From contig JAKQIK010000024.1 of NCBI GenBank assembly GCA_029557395.1, positions 1 to 9,869 of the forward strand: DNA of 9,869 nt, written 5' to 3'. The position numbers and the translations under genes are program-made. The stretch comes from a bacterium (lineage in GTDB: Bacteria > Patescibacteriota > Saccharimonadia > Saccharimonadales > JACDBH01). The notes under the pieces are model-generated. The model was not told the DNA's origin and ran no database searches. It worked only from the letters and a program-made list of their open reading frames with translations. Shown here piece by piece: positions 1-6,185 of the stretch; within the stretch, counting starts at the first letter, position 1, and every line of letters begins with the position of its first letter.

Positions 1-1
1 A

Positions 2-118
2 GCACGAACAATGGAAGTCCTACTCAGTGTATGCCAGTCTTTATATAACCAGAACAAAGACAACTTCCTGCCAGCGCTACACGCGCTGGCTACAACCGAA
101 GCTAGCGTCTCAGTCTAG
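2..118 (+). CDS. C-terminal tail of an unidentified gene, cut by the left edge
   Basis: Frame 2 of the plus strand stays open from the window edge to a TAG at 116-118 and gives 38 residues that end in TTEASVSV. The peptide has a regular helical pattern (ALHALATTEA) with no rare-codon clusters, as expected of a real C-terminus. An ATG at 11-13 exists, but nothing suggests that it is the start, and a start upstream of the window is more likely. It converges on holA, whose stop lies 8 bases further on. The fragment is too short for me to recognise a family. The GC-rich inverted repeat at 70-90 lies inside it. Confidence 0.5.
   Translation, partial: ARTMEVLLSVCQSLYNQNKDNFLPALHALATTEASVSV
70..90. 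other. Perfect 8-bp hairpin with a 5-base loop between convergent genes
   Basis: Positions 70-77 (GCCAGCGC) and 83-90 (GCGCTGGC) are perfectly complementary around the loop TACAC. Read on the minus strand it falls about 37 bases past the holA stop and is followed, after a short gap, by a T-rich stretch (TTGTCTTTGTTCT). That makes it a possible imperfect terminator for the mutM-holA operon. It is also inside the coding tail at 2-118, so it may simply be codons (LPALHALA). Confidence 0.4.
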
Positions 119-126
119 CGCCACGG

Positions 127-1032
127 TTAGTGAGTGGTTACGAAGTGTTGGATGGCATCATCGGCGTCTATAGCAGAAGACTTGAGCTTATAATCTAAAT
201 TCGCGGCCCTACTGATGAATTGTCTTACATCTAATTCACTCAACCTACTGCTGAGACTAGTAGATTTTTTAACTACATATGGATTTAACTTTGCTTTGGA
301 CGCGACATCAGTACCAGGATTAAATTTTATAATAGCTAAGATATGTAGTTGCCAGATAATCATTCCCATTATTTCTTTAGGTTCAACCAACTGGCGACGC
401 TGATCTTCATATAGCTCTATCGCCCTACGCTTATTACCTGTAAAAACAGCTTCGAGTAAATCAAAGATACTGCTCGAGGGCGTAGGATAAACAAGTAAAT
501 TAATCGATTCTTTTGTAATACTTGGGTTGTAGTTTATTAACTTTTCAAGCTCCGAGTCTAGCATCAACTGATTTGAACCTATCCTACTTATTAAATAGCG
601 TGCATCTACTAGGCTAATCGTAGCTTGTCTTTGTTTTGCCTCGGCTACTAGCCAGTTAGCTAGCTGTCTTTCATCGAATTCATTGAATTCTCTAAACTCT
701 GCTTTCCTTTTTAATGTTTTGTACAAAGATAGTCTTTTATCAAACTTTGATTCATCGATAATTAAATCAGTCGTATCTGAAGTCGCATTAATTATCTTGT
801 CTATATCATCGGCAAGCGATTTTGCCACCGAGATATTGGTCAATACGACCATGCGTCTATCAGACAAAAAAGGTACACTAGCAACGCTATCAACAACCCG
901 ACCCATATCTGTTTCTGATGCATCGATAACCTCTAGGCTGAACTCGTCATTTGTACTTAAAAAATCAGCCTTAAGTTGCTTTAGAGCAAAATTACGCATG
1001 TAATCATTTGGTCCTGTTAGTACTACTATCAT
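127..1032 (-). CDS. holA: DNA polymerase III subunit delta (clamp loader)
   Basis: Delta opens the beta sliding clamp as part of the clamp-loader complex (delta, delta prime, tau/gamma) during chromosomal replication. The 301-residue protein starts IVVLTGPNDYMRNFALKQL, which matches the N-terminal strand-loop-helix of delta (usually LYGxDxFLxxxAL). The degenerate AAA+ region follows. The C-terminal third carries the helical collar domain: residues about 190-225 (SSSIFDLLEAVFTGNKRRAI) are the usual 'FxLxDAxxxGdxxkAl' stretch. Near the end, LDYKLKSSAIDADDAIQHF matches the typical 'DxxlKss.xdxxxxLe' tail. The length is slightly below the usual 320-340 residues. It is the last gene of the mutM operon, and its ATG overlaps the upstream TGA as ATGA (1029-1032), so translation is probably coupled; no good Shine-Dalgarno site is visible. 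Confidence 0.88.
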   Translation of the reverse strand: MIVVLTGPNDYMRNFALKQLKADFLSTNDEFSLEVIDASETDMGRVVDSVASVPFLSDRRMVVLTNISVAKSLADDIDKIINATSDTTDLIIDESKFDKRLSLYKTLKRKAEFREFNEFDERQLANWLVAEAKQRQATISLVDARYLISRIGSNQLMLDSELEKLINYNPSITKESINLLVYPTPSSSIFDLLEAVFTGNKRRAIELYEDQRRQLVEPKEIMGMIIWQLHILAIIKFNPGTDVASKAKLNPYVVKKSTSLSSRLSELDVRQFISRAANLDYKLKSSAIDADDAIQHFVTTH

Positions 1033-1829
1033 AATTTTTTCTCGAGCGTTATTATTGCCATAGACCCATCGGTCATAAACCTATCACCACCACCATTACG
1101 CGTAATAAATGGTGGGAAAAAATGTTCGATATGATTATGCTCTTTAATACCTTTGGCACGCTTCAGTGTATCAACCAAATAATCACGCTCTTCATCAATA
1201 TTTGGATCTATTTTGTGCGTAAATTGTAATGTAAACATTGATAAACCGACCGTACTATCATAAGTGGCAGCAGCCACCCAATTGGCAGCATAACCACCCG
1301 GCAAATACCAGTCTTTGTCGGTACGCCAGAACCTCACGTGATGCCGTTTCCTAGGGTTACCATCAACCTGTTTTTGAAAAGCCAAATCTTGACGCCTATC
1401 AAAAACTAGCAAATCACTGACTGGTGCGTTTGGATAATCTTGTCCACGAATAATTTTCCAAATCATTTTGAGTGAAGATCCCAATGTTAATGGTACAGCT
1501 TCTGTCCAACCCGCCCGCTTCATGGCCCGTTTGAGACTTCGCTCAGATCCAACAATAGCCAAATTTACCGGATCACCTAGCAGGCCATCTGCAGTCCGAC
1601 TTCGCCCAATAAAATAATCCGGCACGTACATCCTACTCAACAATCTGTGTACTCTCGGTAAAACAAAATAAGCATTGAAAGCCCAAAAAACTACGATAAA
1701 AAAGGCAATTTGCCCTGTCTGGAGTTCGTCTGGCAGAATCAATCCATAGACTAACACTATCAAAATAACAGATATGACAAAAATGAATAATCTTTTTATC
1801 GAAGCGGCAATATGGAGGGTTTTTTTCAT
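1029..1829 (-). CDS. LssY C-terminal-domain membrane protein
   Basis: A 266-residue protein starting MKKTLHIAAS. I chose the ATG at 1829-1827 because it overlaps the mutM TGA as ATGA and is preceded by AGGA (1836-1839 on the minus strand) at a 6-base spacing. An upstream in-frame start at 1916 would put 29 residues inside the mutM zinc finger. Two hydrophobic segments (about residues 12-32 and 40-57) anchor it in the membrane. Residues about 78-265 match the LssY_C family: RTADGLLGDPVNLAIVGS, AGWTEAVPLTL, YPNAPVSDLLVFDRRQDLAFQK, RKRHHVRFW, and TH-IDPN-D-ERDYL. In Legionella, LssY belongs to a type I secretion locus, but the biochemical role of this domain is unknown to me. The cluster of conserved His, Arg and Asp residues suggests a metal- or ligand-binding site (inference). 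Confidence 0.82.
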   Translation of the reverse strand: MKKTLHIAASIKRLFIFVISVILIVLVYGLILPDELQTGQIAFFIVVFWAFNAYFVLPRVHRLLSRMYVPDYFIGRSRTADGLLGDPVNLAIVGSERSLKRAMKRAGWTEAVPLTLGSSLKMIWKIIRGQDYPNAPVSDLLVFDRRQDLAFQKQVDGNPRKRHHVRFWRTDKDWYLPGGYAANWVAAATYDSTVGLSMFTLQFTHKIDPNIDEERDYLVDTLKRAKGIKEHNHIEHFFPPFITRNGGGDRFMTDGSMAIITLEKKL

Positions 1830-2698
1830 CTTGATTCCTTTTGACACTTTGGACAATAATGAGTACCTCGCCCTGCTACTCTCGTCTTGACAATGACAGT
1901 TCCGCACCTGGGACATGGCAAATTTTCGCGTCTAAAAACACGAGCAAATTCTAAATAATTACCTTTTTTGCCCTCGGCATCAACATAATTTTTATCAGTC
2001 GAACCACCTTTTTCGATACTAAGAGTCATGACATATACAATTTCTTTATGCAGTTTTATTAACTTAGAATCTGATATATCTCGTACGCGGTTACCAGGAT
2101 AAATTTTGGCACCCCACAGTGATTCATCGGCGTAAATATTACCAACACCCGCTAGAATAGCTTGGTCTAGTATGGTGGCCTTGATGGTAGAATTAGCCCG
2201 TTTCCTGACCCTGTTGATGAATATCTTTGCGGTAAATTCTGCCGTCAATGGCTCTGGGCCAACCTTGAGCATAAAAGGTAGATTTGGTATCTCTACCGTC
2301 GGCATTAATCTAACCCAACCAAACTTTCGCTGATCGTTAAAATACAAATTGCTCCCATCATCAAAACCAAGAATTACCCTAGTAGACCGATCCGGTAGCT
2401 CGCCAATCATCGAATCATTTGGATGACCAGCTGCAAATGACTCCCCTCCTCTGTATACAATCTGACCAGTCATCTTGAGATGAATCACCAGACTATATTT
2501 CGTATCCAAATCGATAATTAACACTTTAGCTCGGCGACGAACACCTATAATTTTGGCACCAATCAAAAACAGGTCCACATCGGCCTGTAAATTCGGAAAG
2601 CTCTTTGGCCAGTTTGACTTGGCACTGCTGACAATCTTTCCAATAACAAGCCTACTGAGACCACGTTTTACAGTCTCTACTTCTGGTAACTCCGGCAT
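1826..2698 (-). CDS. mutM: Formamidopyrimidine-DNA glycosylase (8-oxoguanine repair)
   Basis: A bifunctional glycosylase/AP lyase that removes 8-oxoguanine and formamidopyrimidines in base-excision repair. The 290-residue protein begins MPELPEVETVKRGL: Pro2 is the Schiff-base nucleophile after Met removal and Glu3 is the catalytic acid. Lys58 in RRRAKVL is the conserved beta-loop lysine. The helix-two-turns-helix is at about residues 170-200 (ILAGVGNIYADESLWGAKI). A C-terminal zinc finger uses Cys262, Cys265, Cys282 and Cys285, with the GRGTHYCPKCQ signature. The block before the finger reads VFRRENLPCPRCG, where most relatives have VYGRxGxPC. It heads the minus-strand operon with the LssY_C gene and holA, overlapping the next gene by 4 bases. 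The promoter candidate is at 2707-2712. Confidence 0.95.
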   Translation of the reverse strand: MPELPEVETVKRGLSRLVIGKIVSSAKSNWPKSFPNLQADVDLFLIGAKIIGVRRRAKVLIIDLDTKYSLVIHLKMTGQIVYRGGESFAAGHPNDSMIGELPDRSTRVILGFDDGSNLYFNDQRKFGWVRLMPTVEIPNLPFMLKVGPEPLTAEFTAKIFINRVRKRANSTIKATILDQAILAGVGNIYADESLWGAKIYPGNRVRDISDSKLIKLHKEIVYVMTLSIEKGGSTDKNYVDAEGKKGNYLEFARVFRRENLPCPRCGTVIVKTRVAGRGTHYCPKCQKESR

Positions 2699-2706
2699 AC
2701 AGTCCT

Positions 2707-2712
2707 ATTATA
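2707..2712 (-). promoter_or_regulatory. -10 box of mutM, probably leaderless
   Basis: The minus strand reads a perfect TATAAT at 2712-2707, then 8 bases (AGGACTGT), then the mutM ATG. Initiation about 7 bases past the box would start the mRNA at or within two bases of the ATG. The AGGA in the gap would then lie at or upstream of the transcript start and could not act as a Shine-Dalgarno site. No clear -35 box is visible. Confidence 0.55.
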
Positions 2713-2713
2713 C

Positions 2714-2742
2714 TTGATATTTGATGTTTGGTATCTGATACT
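2714..2742 (+). promoter_or_regulatory. Promoter of the DUF721-like gene, probably leaderless
   Basis: TTGATA at 2714-2719, a 17-base spacer, then GATACT at 2737-2742, followed by 6 bases and ATG at 2749. The -35 box begins one base beyond the mutM -10 on the other strand, so the two divergent promoters sit back to back in 50 bp. The same hexamers and an upstream TATACTTGATAT are found before the HAD gene (3543-3577). Confidence 0.55.
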
Positions 2743-2748
2743 TATCAT

Positions 2749-2985
2749 ATGCAGAGTTTACAGGACATTTTTGGTAACAAAGACTTTGATCAGCCGCCAG
2801 AAATTGAAATAATCAAAACATTTATCAGAAAAAAATTTAGTAGTGATGCAAATATCAGAATTCAACAAAAAAGTATCACCATCATCGTATCTTCTGCGAG
2901 CCTAGCTGGCGCACTAAGACAAGTTCTACATCAGCTTCAAAAGGAACTTGAAACAGACAAAAAACTTTTTATAAGAATTGGTTAA
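2749..2985 (+). CDS. Small DUF721/DciA-like protein
   Basis: A 78-residue protein. The ATG at 2749 is preferred over an in-frame TTG at 2728, because 2728 lies between the -35 and -10 boxes of the inferred promoter. Residues about 35-65 (IRIQQKSITIIVSSASLAGALRQVLHQLQ) resemble the DUF721 fold: a beta strand ending in V-x-SSA-x-A-x-L, then a helix that leads to a final strand (LFIRIG). Longer DUF721 proteins include DciA, which loads the DnaB helicase in bacteria lacking DnaC. A domain-only version of this size is plausible in reduced genomes. It is divergent from mutM, and its last 17 bases overlap the 3' end of the HAD gene. The family call rests on pattern only; an unrelated small alpha-beta protein is possible. 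Confidence 0.5.
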   Translation: MQSLQDIFGNKDFDQPPEIEIIKTFIRKKFSSDANIRIQQKSITIIVSSASLAGALRQVLHQLQKELETDKKLFIRIG

Positions 2986-3535
2986 GCTCAGAAATTACTT
3001 GATTCGGGTTTTTATATACAATTGATTGCATGCCTAAGTCTTCGGCAACGGCACAGTAGCGCTCGACATCATCAATAAATAGACAATCAGTTATAGCTAC
3101 ACCTAATCTACTCGCAATCAGTTCAAAAGATCTAGGATCTGGTTTTATTATTTTAGATTCATAAGACAATACGCTTGCATCAAATAAACGAGCTTGTGCT
3201 GGTTCAAAAATCTCTACCTTCACATCAAAGTTAGCGTTGCTCAAAAGACCAATCTTTAGCCTAGGTTTTAGGTGTGTAGCAATATATTCAAAAAGCTCTT
3301 CGTTTGGTGCACGCTTCCCCACTGCATTACGCAATAACTTTTGATCAACCCCTATAAGTTCAGAGGCTTTGCGAAAATACTCATCTGTAGAAATATAGCC
3401 ATGCTCATTTTGTTTGCCTAGGTCGGCCACTTGCTCGGCTAACTCAGTATCATTACCGATATACCGACGTTTAAAAGGTAGCCAACCGTCCTCCGCCAAC
3501 ACTCCAAAACAATCAAATACAACCGCTCTAATCAT
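2969..3535 (-). CDS. HAD-superfamily hydrolase (subfamily IA-like)
   Basis: A 188-residue haloacid dehalogenase-fold protein. Motif I is VVFDCFGVL with nucleophile Asp8. Motif II is LLSNAN (Ser99). Motif III is IIKPDP (Lys131). Motif IV is CLFIDDVERY (Asp155, Asp156). Residues about 15-80 form the helical cap. The second Asp of the usual DxD phosphatase signature, which acts as general acid/base, is Phe10 here, so a standard phosphatase mechanism is doubtful. Subfamily members without that Asp include dehalogenase-type enzymes and non-catalytic regulators; the substrate cannot be named. It has its own promoter (3543-3572) with no room for a leader, and converges with the DUF721-like gene with a 17-base overlap. 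Confidence 0.85.
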   Translation of the reverse strand: MIRAVVFDCFGVLAEDGWLPFKRRYIGNDTELAEQVADLGKQNEHGYISTDEYFRKASELIGVDQKLLRNAVGKRAPNEELFEYIATHLKPRLKIGLLSNANFDVKVEIFEPAQARLFDASVLSYESKIIKPDPRSFELIASRLGVAITDCLFIDDVERYCAVAEDLGMQSIVYKNPNQVISELNQFL

Positions 3536-3542
3536 TGCTTAT

Positions 3543-3572
3543 AGTATCCGATATTGGACAGTGGGATATCAA
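3543..3572 (-). promoter_or_regulatory. Promoter of the HAD gene, probably leaderless
   Basis: On the minus strand TTGATA (3572-3567), an 18-base spacer, then GATACT (3548-3543), then 7 bases (ATAAGCA) and the ATG. A transcript starting 7-8 bases past the -10 box would begin at the start codon. The layout and hexamers copy those of the DUF721-like gene. Confidence 0.55.
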
Positions 3573-3668
3573 GTATAAATAATTTAAACAGTAGCTGAAG
3601 ATTGCATAGTCCATTCAAAGACCTGGCTCTCAAGCAATACCACACCAAGTACTATGCTAAGACTGGTT

Positions 3669-5882
3669 CTATCGCCTGCTGTTAATAACTTGTCCAGCTA
3701 ACATCAGGTTATTTCTAAGTTCAGTTGTATCACGCCCCTGTGCTGCACCTTCTTTTATTGACTGCTTTAGTCTCTCAACTGTCATAGTAAGATCTTCATT
3801 CTTCATGACTGCATATGGGTTAGTACTTTCGCTAAACTCAGATCCAGTAATACTTCGTATCTCGCGAGATATATTTGCAAGTAAACTCTGCATCTCCATG
3901 GCTTGTAGCCTTGATTCTTGATCTGGTGTATCTGGCTGAGGTATATCGAGACCACCATACATAGCTCGAGCTATATTTGATGCACCGTCTATCCTTTGTA
4001 GTTCACCAACAATTTTCTGGACGATACTCCTGTCTGGCTCAGTGATGTAGGTAACTTCACCAGCAACTTCACCACGCACATGAGCAGGCTGCTCTGGGGA
4101 CCTTGCTTCTATTTCTCGCTGGATTGCCGCAAGGTTGGCGCTAGCACGAGTAACTTCAGAAAGATCGTACTTTCGGATACCATGCACGATAGAGTCGGCT
4201 ATATTATCACGAACTTGAGTCAGTTGTTCGGCTGTCAAGTGCTCGTATGAATTGTCGGCTTCAGGCTGATTAGCCTGTGCCTCTACTGTTCTATTCACAG
4301 ATTCAGCTGCAGAGTATTTATCTGTCGATTGATTGCGAGCAGTCTGCATTGCTTCTCCGAATTCACCAATGGTATTACGACTAAATTCTGGTTTTGTGAG
4401 TCGAGGGTGGTTTGGATCAATAGGGTCTTTTCGCATATCAAGAGTCGTTATTTTAGTGATAGGGCTCTTTGTCTTGATATGCTTACCTGTTTTTGGATCA
4501 ATACCTAGCATAAGTGGTTCACCCACAACAGCGACAACATGCTTGAGCGTACTAGAGTCGAGTGAACGTCGTTCACTATCCGTACCCGCCTTAGCTGTGG
4601 AAGCGACATCAAACAATTGATCCTGCGCAGAGTTAGTCTCATTAGTTCTACGAATCATCAATTGCTGTCCATCTTCAGTTTCTACAATCACATGCGTTAC
4701 TCTGCCACGAAGAGCCCCAGTTGCAATATGAATATCCATTCTCTGTTTTCTTAGTTCTTCTGTATCTTCTGAGGCAGAGTCAAAATTTCCTCTGATATTT
4801 CCCTCGAATGAAAATACCTGTCCCGGCACAGATAATTCTTCTCCCCATCTTGGTTGCCCATCGTTATCGTAGAGAATAACACGCTCTCCGCCAGAGATAC
4901 GATTTGCCTCAACAAGAGCCTCTCGTTTATCTGCAAGGTCTATGGCGTCGGGGTTTGTAGCTAAAGCCAAAACCCTTGGATCAACAGAATTACGCCAGCT
5001 ATCATCTTTTTCCGCTTTATTCACTTCATTTAGTGTTGGTGTTTCCGTGGCTTCGCTTCCATCAAGTGACTTGCGGCGCATCTCTTTGAGGTAGTCACTT
5101 TCTTCAGTTGGTAAGCCTCGAATATGTTCGGTTAAAGCCGACGGATCAACTCCAGTGTGCTCCTCTACATATTCTTTAGAAGCACCATTTACATAGTATT
5201 GGATAGCTGTATCAAGCTCTTCAGATATCTCGGTATTACTAACAGCTCGTTTTTCATTATCGTAATCATCTACTACCCTTGCGACTACTTCAGCTGCAGA
5301 TTCGCCATTAGGTAATGTCGCACCTTCTTCGTGCAACTTCTTTATACCATCTACAACTTGCTCATCGTAGCCATCTTTTTCAAGCTTGACTATGGGATTC
5401 TCGGTTGCCTCTGGTCTTTGTTTGGAGACTTCTAATGCACCTTCAATCAGAGCAGTTTCGACAACATCCTCTCTATTTGATGCATCGATTTTGACAGAAT
5501 CTTCTGCGTGACTAGCGAGAAATTCAGCCGTGCTATCAGCTAACTCTTGTCCCGTCTCTCCAGTATGATTGGCTATAACGGCTTCTGTTGCTTCGATCTG
5601 GTTTATAGAACGTTGTACTTCTGGAGTAGTAGACTCTGGACGCTCTACGTCAACATCAGGGTAATCAACATCATCAGGATACTCGGTGCCATAATCCGGT
5701 AAATCATCGTAGCTAATGTTGCCCTCGTCATACCAACCCTTAGGTGGACTTGGCTCAAATTTGCGACCTAAATGGTCTGTCCCACCGTACAACTCTTGAT
5801 TGCCAAACGGTGTATCTGCGTTGCGTCCAGGACTATCCATTGAGTGAGGCCTATCGAACGATGAGGGACCGAGCTCTGACAT
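3669..5882 (-). CDS. Large acidic soluble protein of unknown function
   Basis: A 737-residue protein that I do not recognise. It has no signal peptide and no membrane segment, so it is probably cytoplasmic. Regions: residues 1-90 are low complexity, with a Tyr/Asp/Pro-rich stretch at 51-80 (SYDDLPDYGTEYPDDVDYPD). Residues about 95-260 are acidic and helical, and include a helix-turn-helix-like segment at 224-257 (AIQYYVNGASKEYVEEHTG, then VDPSALTEHIRGL). Residues about 330-480 look beta-rich (GGERVILYDNDG, GRVTHVIVETEDGQQLMIRR, LKHVVAVVGEPLML). The C-terminal 200 residues are helical, with two similar segments at 546-594 and 690-736. It is transcribed alone from a strong promoter (5922-5950) with a leader of about 33 A-rich bases and no clear Shine-Dalgarno site. 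Unusual length for a compact genome suggests a lineage-specific structural or regulatory role (inference). Confidence 0.75.
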   Translation of the reverse strand: MSELGPSSFDRPHSMDSPGRNADTPFGNQELYGGTDHLGRKFEPSPPKGWYDEGNISYDDLPDYGTEYPDDVDYPDVDVERPESTTPEVQRSINQIEATEAVIANHTGETGQELADSTAEFLASHAEDSVKIDASNREDVVETALIEGALEVSKQRPEATENPIVKLEKDGYDEQVVDGIKKLHEEGATLPNGESAAEVVARVVDDYDNEKRAVSNTEISEELDTAIQYYVNGASKEYVEEHTGVDPSALTEHIRGLPTEESDYLKEMRRKSLDGSEATETPTLNEVNKAEKDDSWRNSVDPRVLALATNPDAIDLADKREALVEANRISGGERVILYDNDGQPRWGEELSVPGQVFSFEGNIRGNFDSASEDTEELRKQRMDIHIATGALRGRVTHVIVETEDGQQLMIRRTNETNSAQDQLFDVASTAKAGTDSERRSLDSSTLKHVVAVVGEPLMLGIDPKTGKHIKTKSPITKITTLDMRKDPIDPNHPRLTKPEFSRNTIGEFGEAMQTARNQSTDKYSAAESVNRTVEAQANQPEADNSYEHLTAEQLTQVRDNIADSIVHGIRKYDLSEVTRASANLAAIQREIEARSPEQPAHVRGEVAGEVTYITEPDRSIVQKIVGELQRIDGASNIARAMYGGLDIPQPDTPDQESRLQAMEMQSLLANISREIRSITGSEFSESTNPYAVMKNEDLTMTVERLKQSIKEGAAQGRDTTELRNNLMLAGQVINSRR

Positions 5883-5921
5883 TTTTTATTCTCATTCTTT
5901 TTGTTTTTGATTTATAAATCC

Positions 5922-5950
5922 ATCTTATCACACTTAAGCTTGTTTGTCAA
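5922..5950 (-). promoter_or_regulatory. Strong sigma70-type promoter of the 737-residue protein gene
   Basis: On the minus strand a perfect TTGACA (5950-5945), a 17-base spacer, and TAAGAT (5927-5922) preceded by TG at the extended -10 position (TGATAAGAT). Predicted start is near 5915, leaving about 33 bases of A-rich leader. The -35 box is in the loop side of a small inverted repeat (GCTTG...CAAGC). Confidence 0.65.
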
Positions 5951-5999
5951 GCGATAACCTAATAACCAGCTTGATAAATGAATTATTTCATATCGCTCC

Positions 6000-6161
6000 T
6001 TATACGAGATTCTCGTAGCCGAGTGTTGTCATAGTCTTGTGTATGGCAATATTTTCCTTGTAAGCCTATCCCAGAAAACCCATTGCGCGTATCCAATACG
6101 TATTCTCAGTCCTTGCAACTAGTTCGGCTGGAACGACAAATAACAACTCTGGATTACTCAT
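6000..6161 (-). pseudogene. Small gene interrupted by an in-frame TAG
   Basis: On the minus strand an ATG at 6161 opens MSNPELLFVVPAELVARTEN, continues TYWIRAMGFLG, and meets TAG at codon 32 (6068-6066). The same frame then continues without a break for 21 more codons (AYKENIAIHKTMTTLGYENL, then V) to a TAA at 6002-6000. Both halves read like normal protein, and TAG is one transition away from TGG (Trp), so a nonsense mutation in a 53-codon gene is the simplest reading. TAG ends at least three other genes in this window, so recoding is unlikely. Alternatives are a functional 31-residue peptide or chance. I do not recognise the family. Confidence 0.35.
6003..6017. promoter_or_regulatory. 15-bp odd palindrome, possible operator
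   Basis: TACGAGA-T-TCTCGTA: 7-bp perfect arms around one central base. A one-base loop is poor for an RNA hairpin, so dimeric protein binding to DNA is the more natural reading. It overlaps the last codons and stop of the interrupted reading frame at 6000-6161 and lies about 55 bp upstream of the -35 box of the 737-residue protein gene. No matching regulator is known to me. Confidence 0.3.
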
Positions 6162-6185
6162 ATTATGAGTCTCTTACATCTAGCT

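Larger units (their letters stand above)
5951..6185. other. Gene-poor gap between two minus-strand genes
   Basis: The full gap from 5883 to 6185 (303 bp) holds no intact long gene. Its left part is the promoter and leader of the 737-residue protein gene. The rest contains the interrupted small reading frame at 6000-6161 and the palindrome at 6003-6017. I see no tRNA, CRISPR repeat or convincing terminator with a T-run. Confidence 0.6.

Noticed and set aside
1..126. tRNA or other structured RNA at the left edge
   Set aside because: The GC-rich hairpin at 70-90 is isolated; no cloverleaf arms or T-loop sequence can be built, and the plus strand reads as a coding tail.
1830..1916. Upstream start for the LssY_C gene at 1916
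   Set aside because: The 29 extra residues would be translated from the mutM zinc finger in another frame; the ATG at 1829 has AGGA at a 6-base spacing and an ATGA overlap.
3604..3657. GCATAGT ... ACTATGC inverted repeat upstream of the HAD gene
   Set aside because: Arms of 7 bp are separated by 40 bp with no further pairing and no T-run; chance is likely, so it is not called a terminator for the 737-residue protein gene.
6000..6161. Recoding of TAG as an amino acid
   Set aside because: TAG ends the 737-residue protein gene, the CDP-alcohol transferase gene and both edge fragments, so it functions as stop here.
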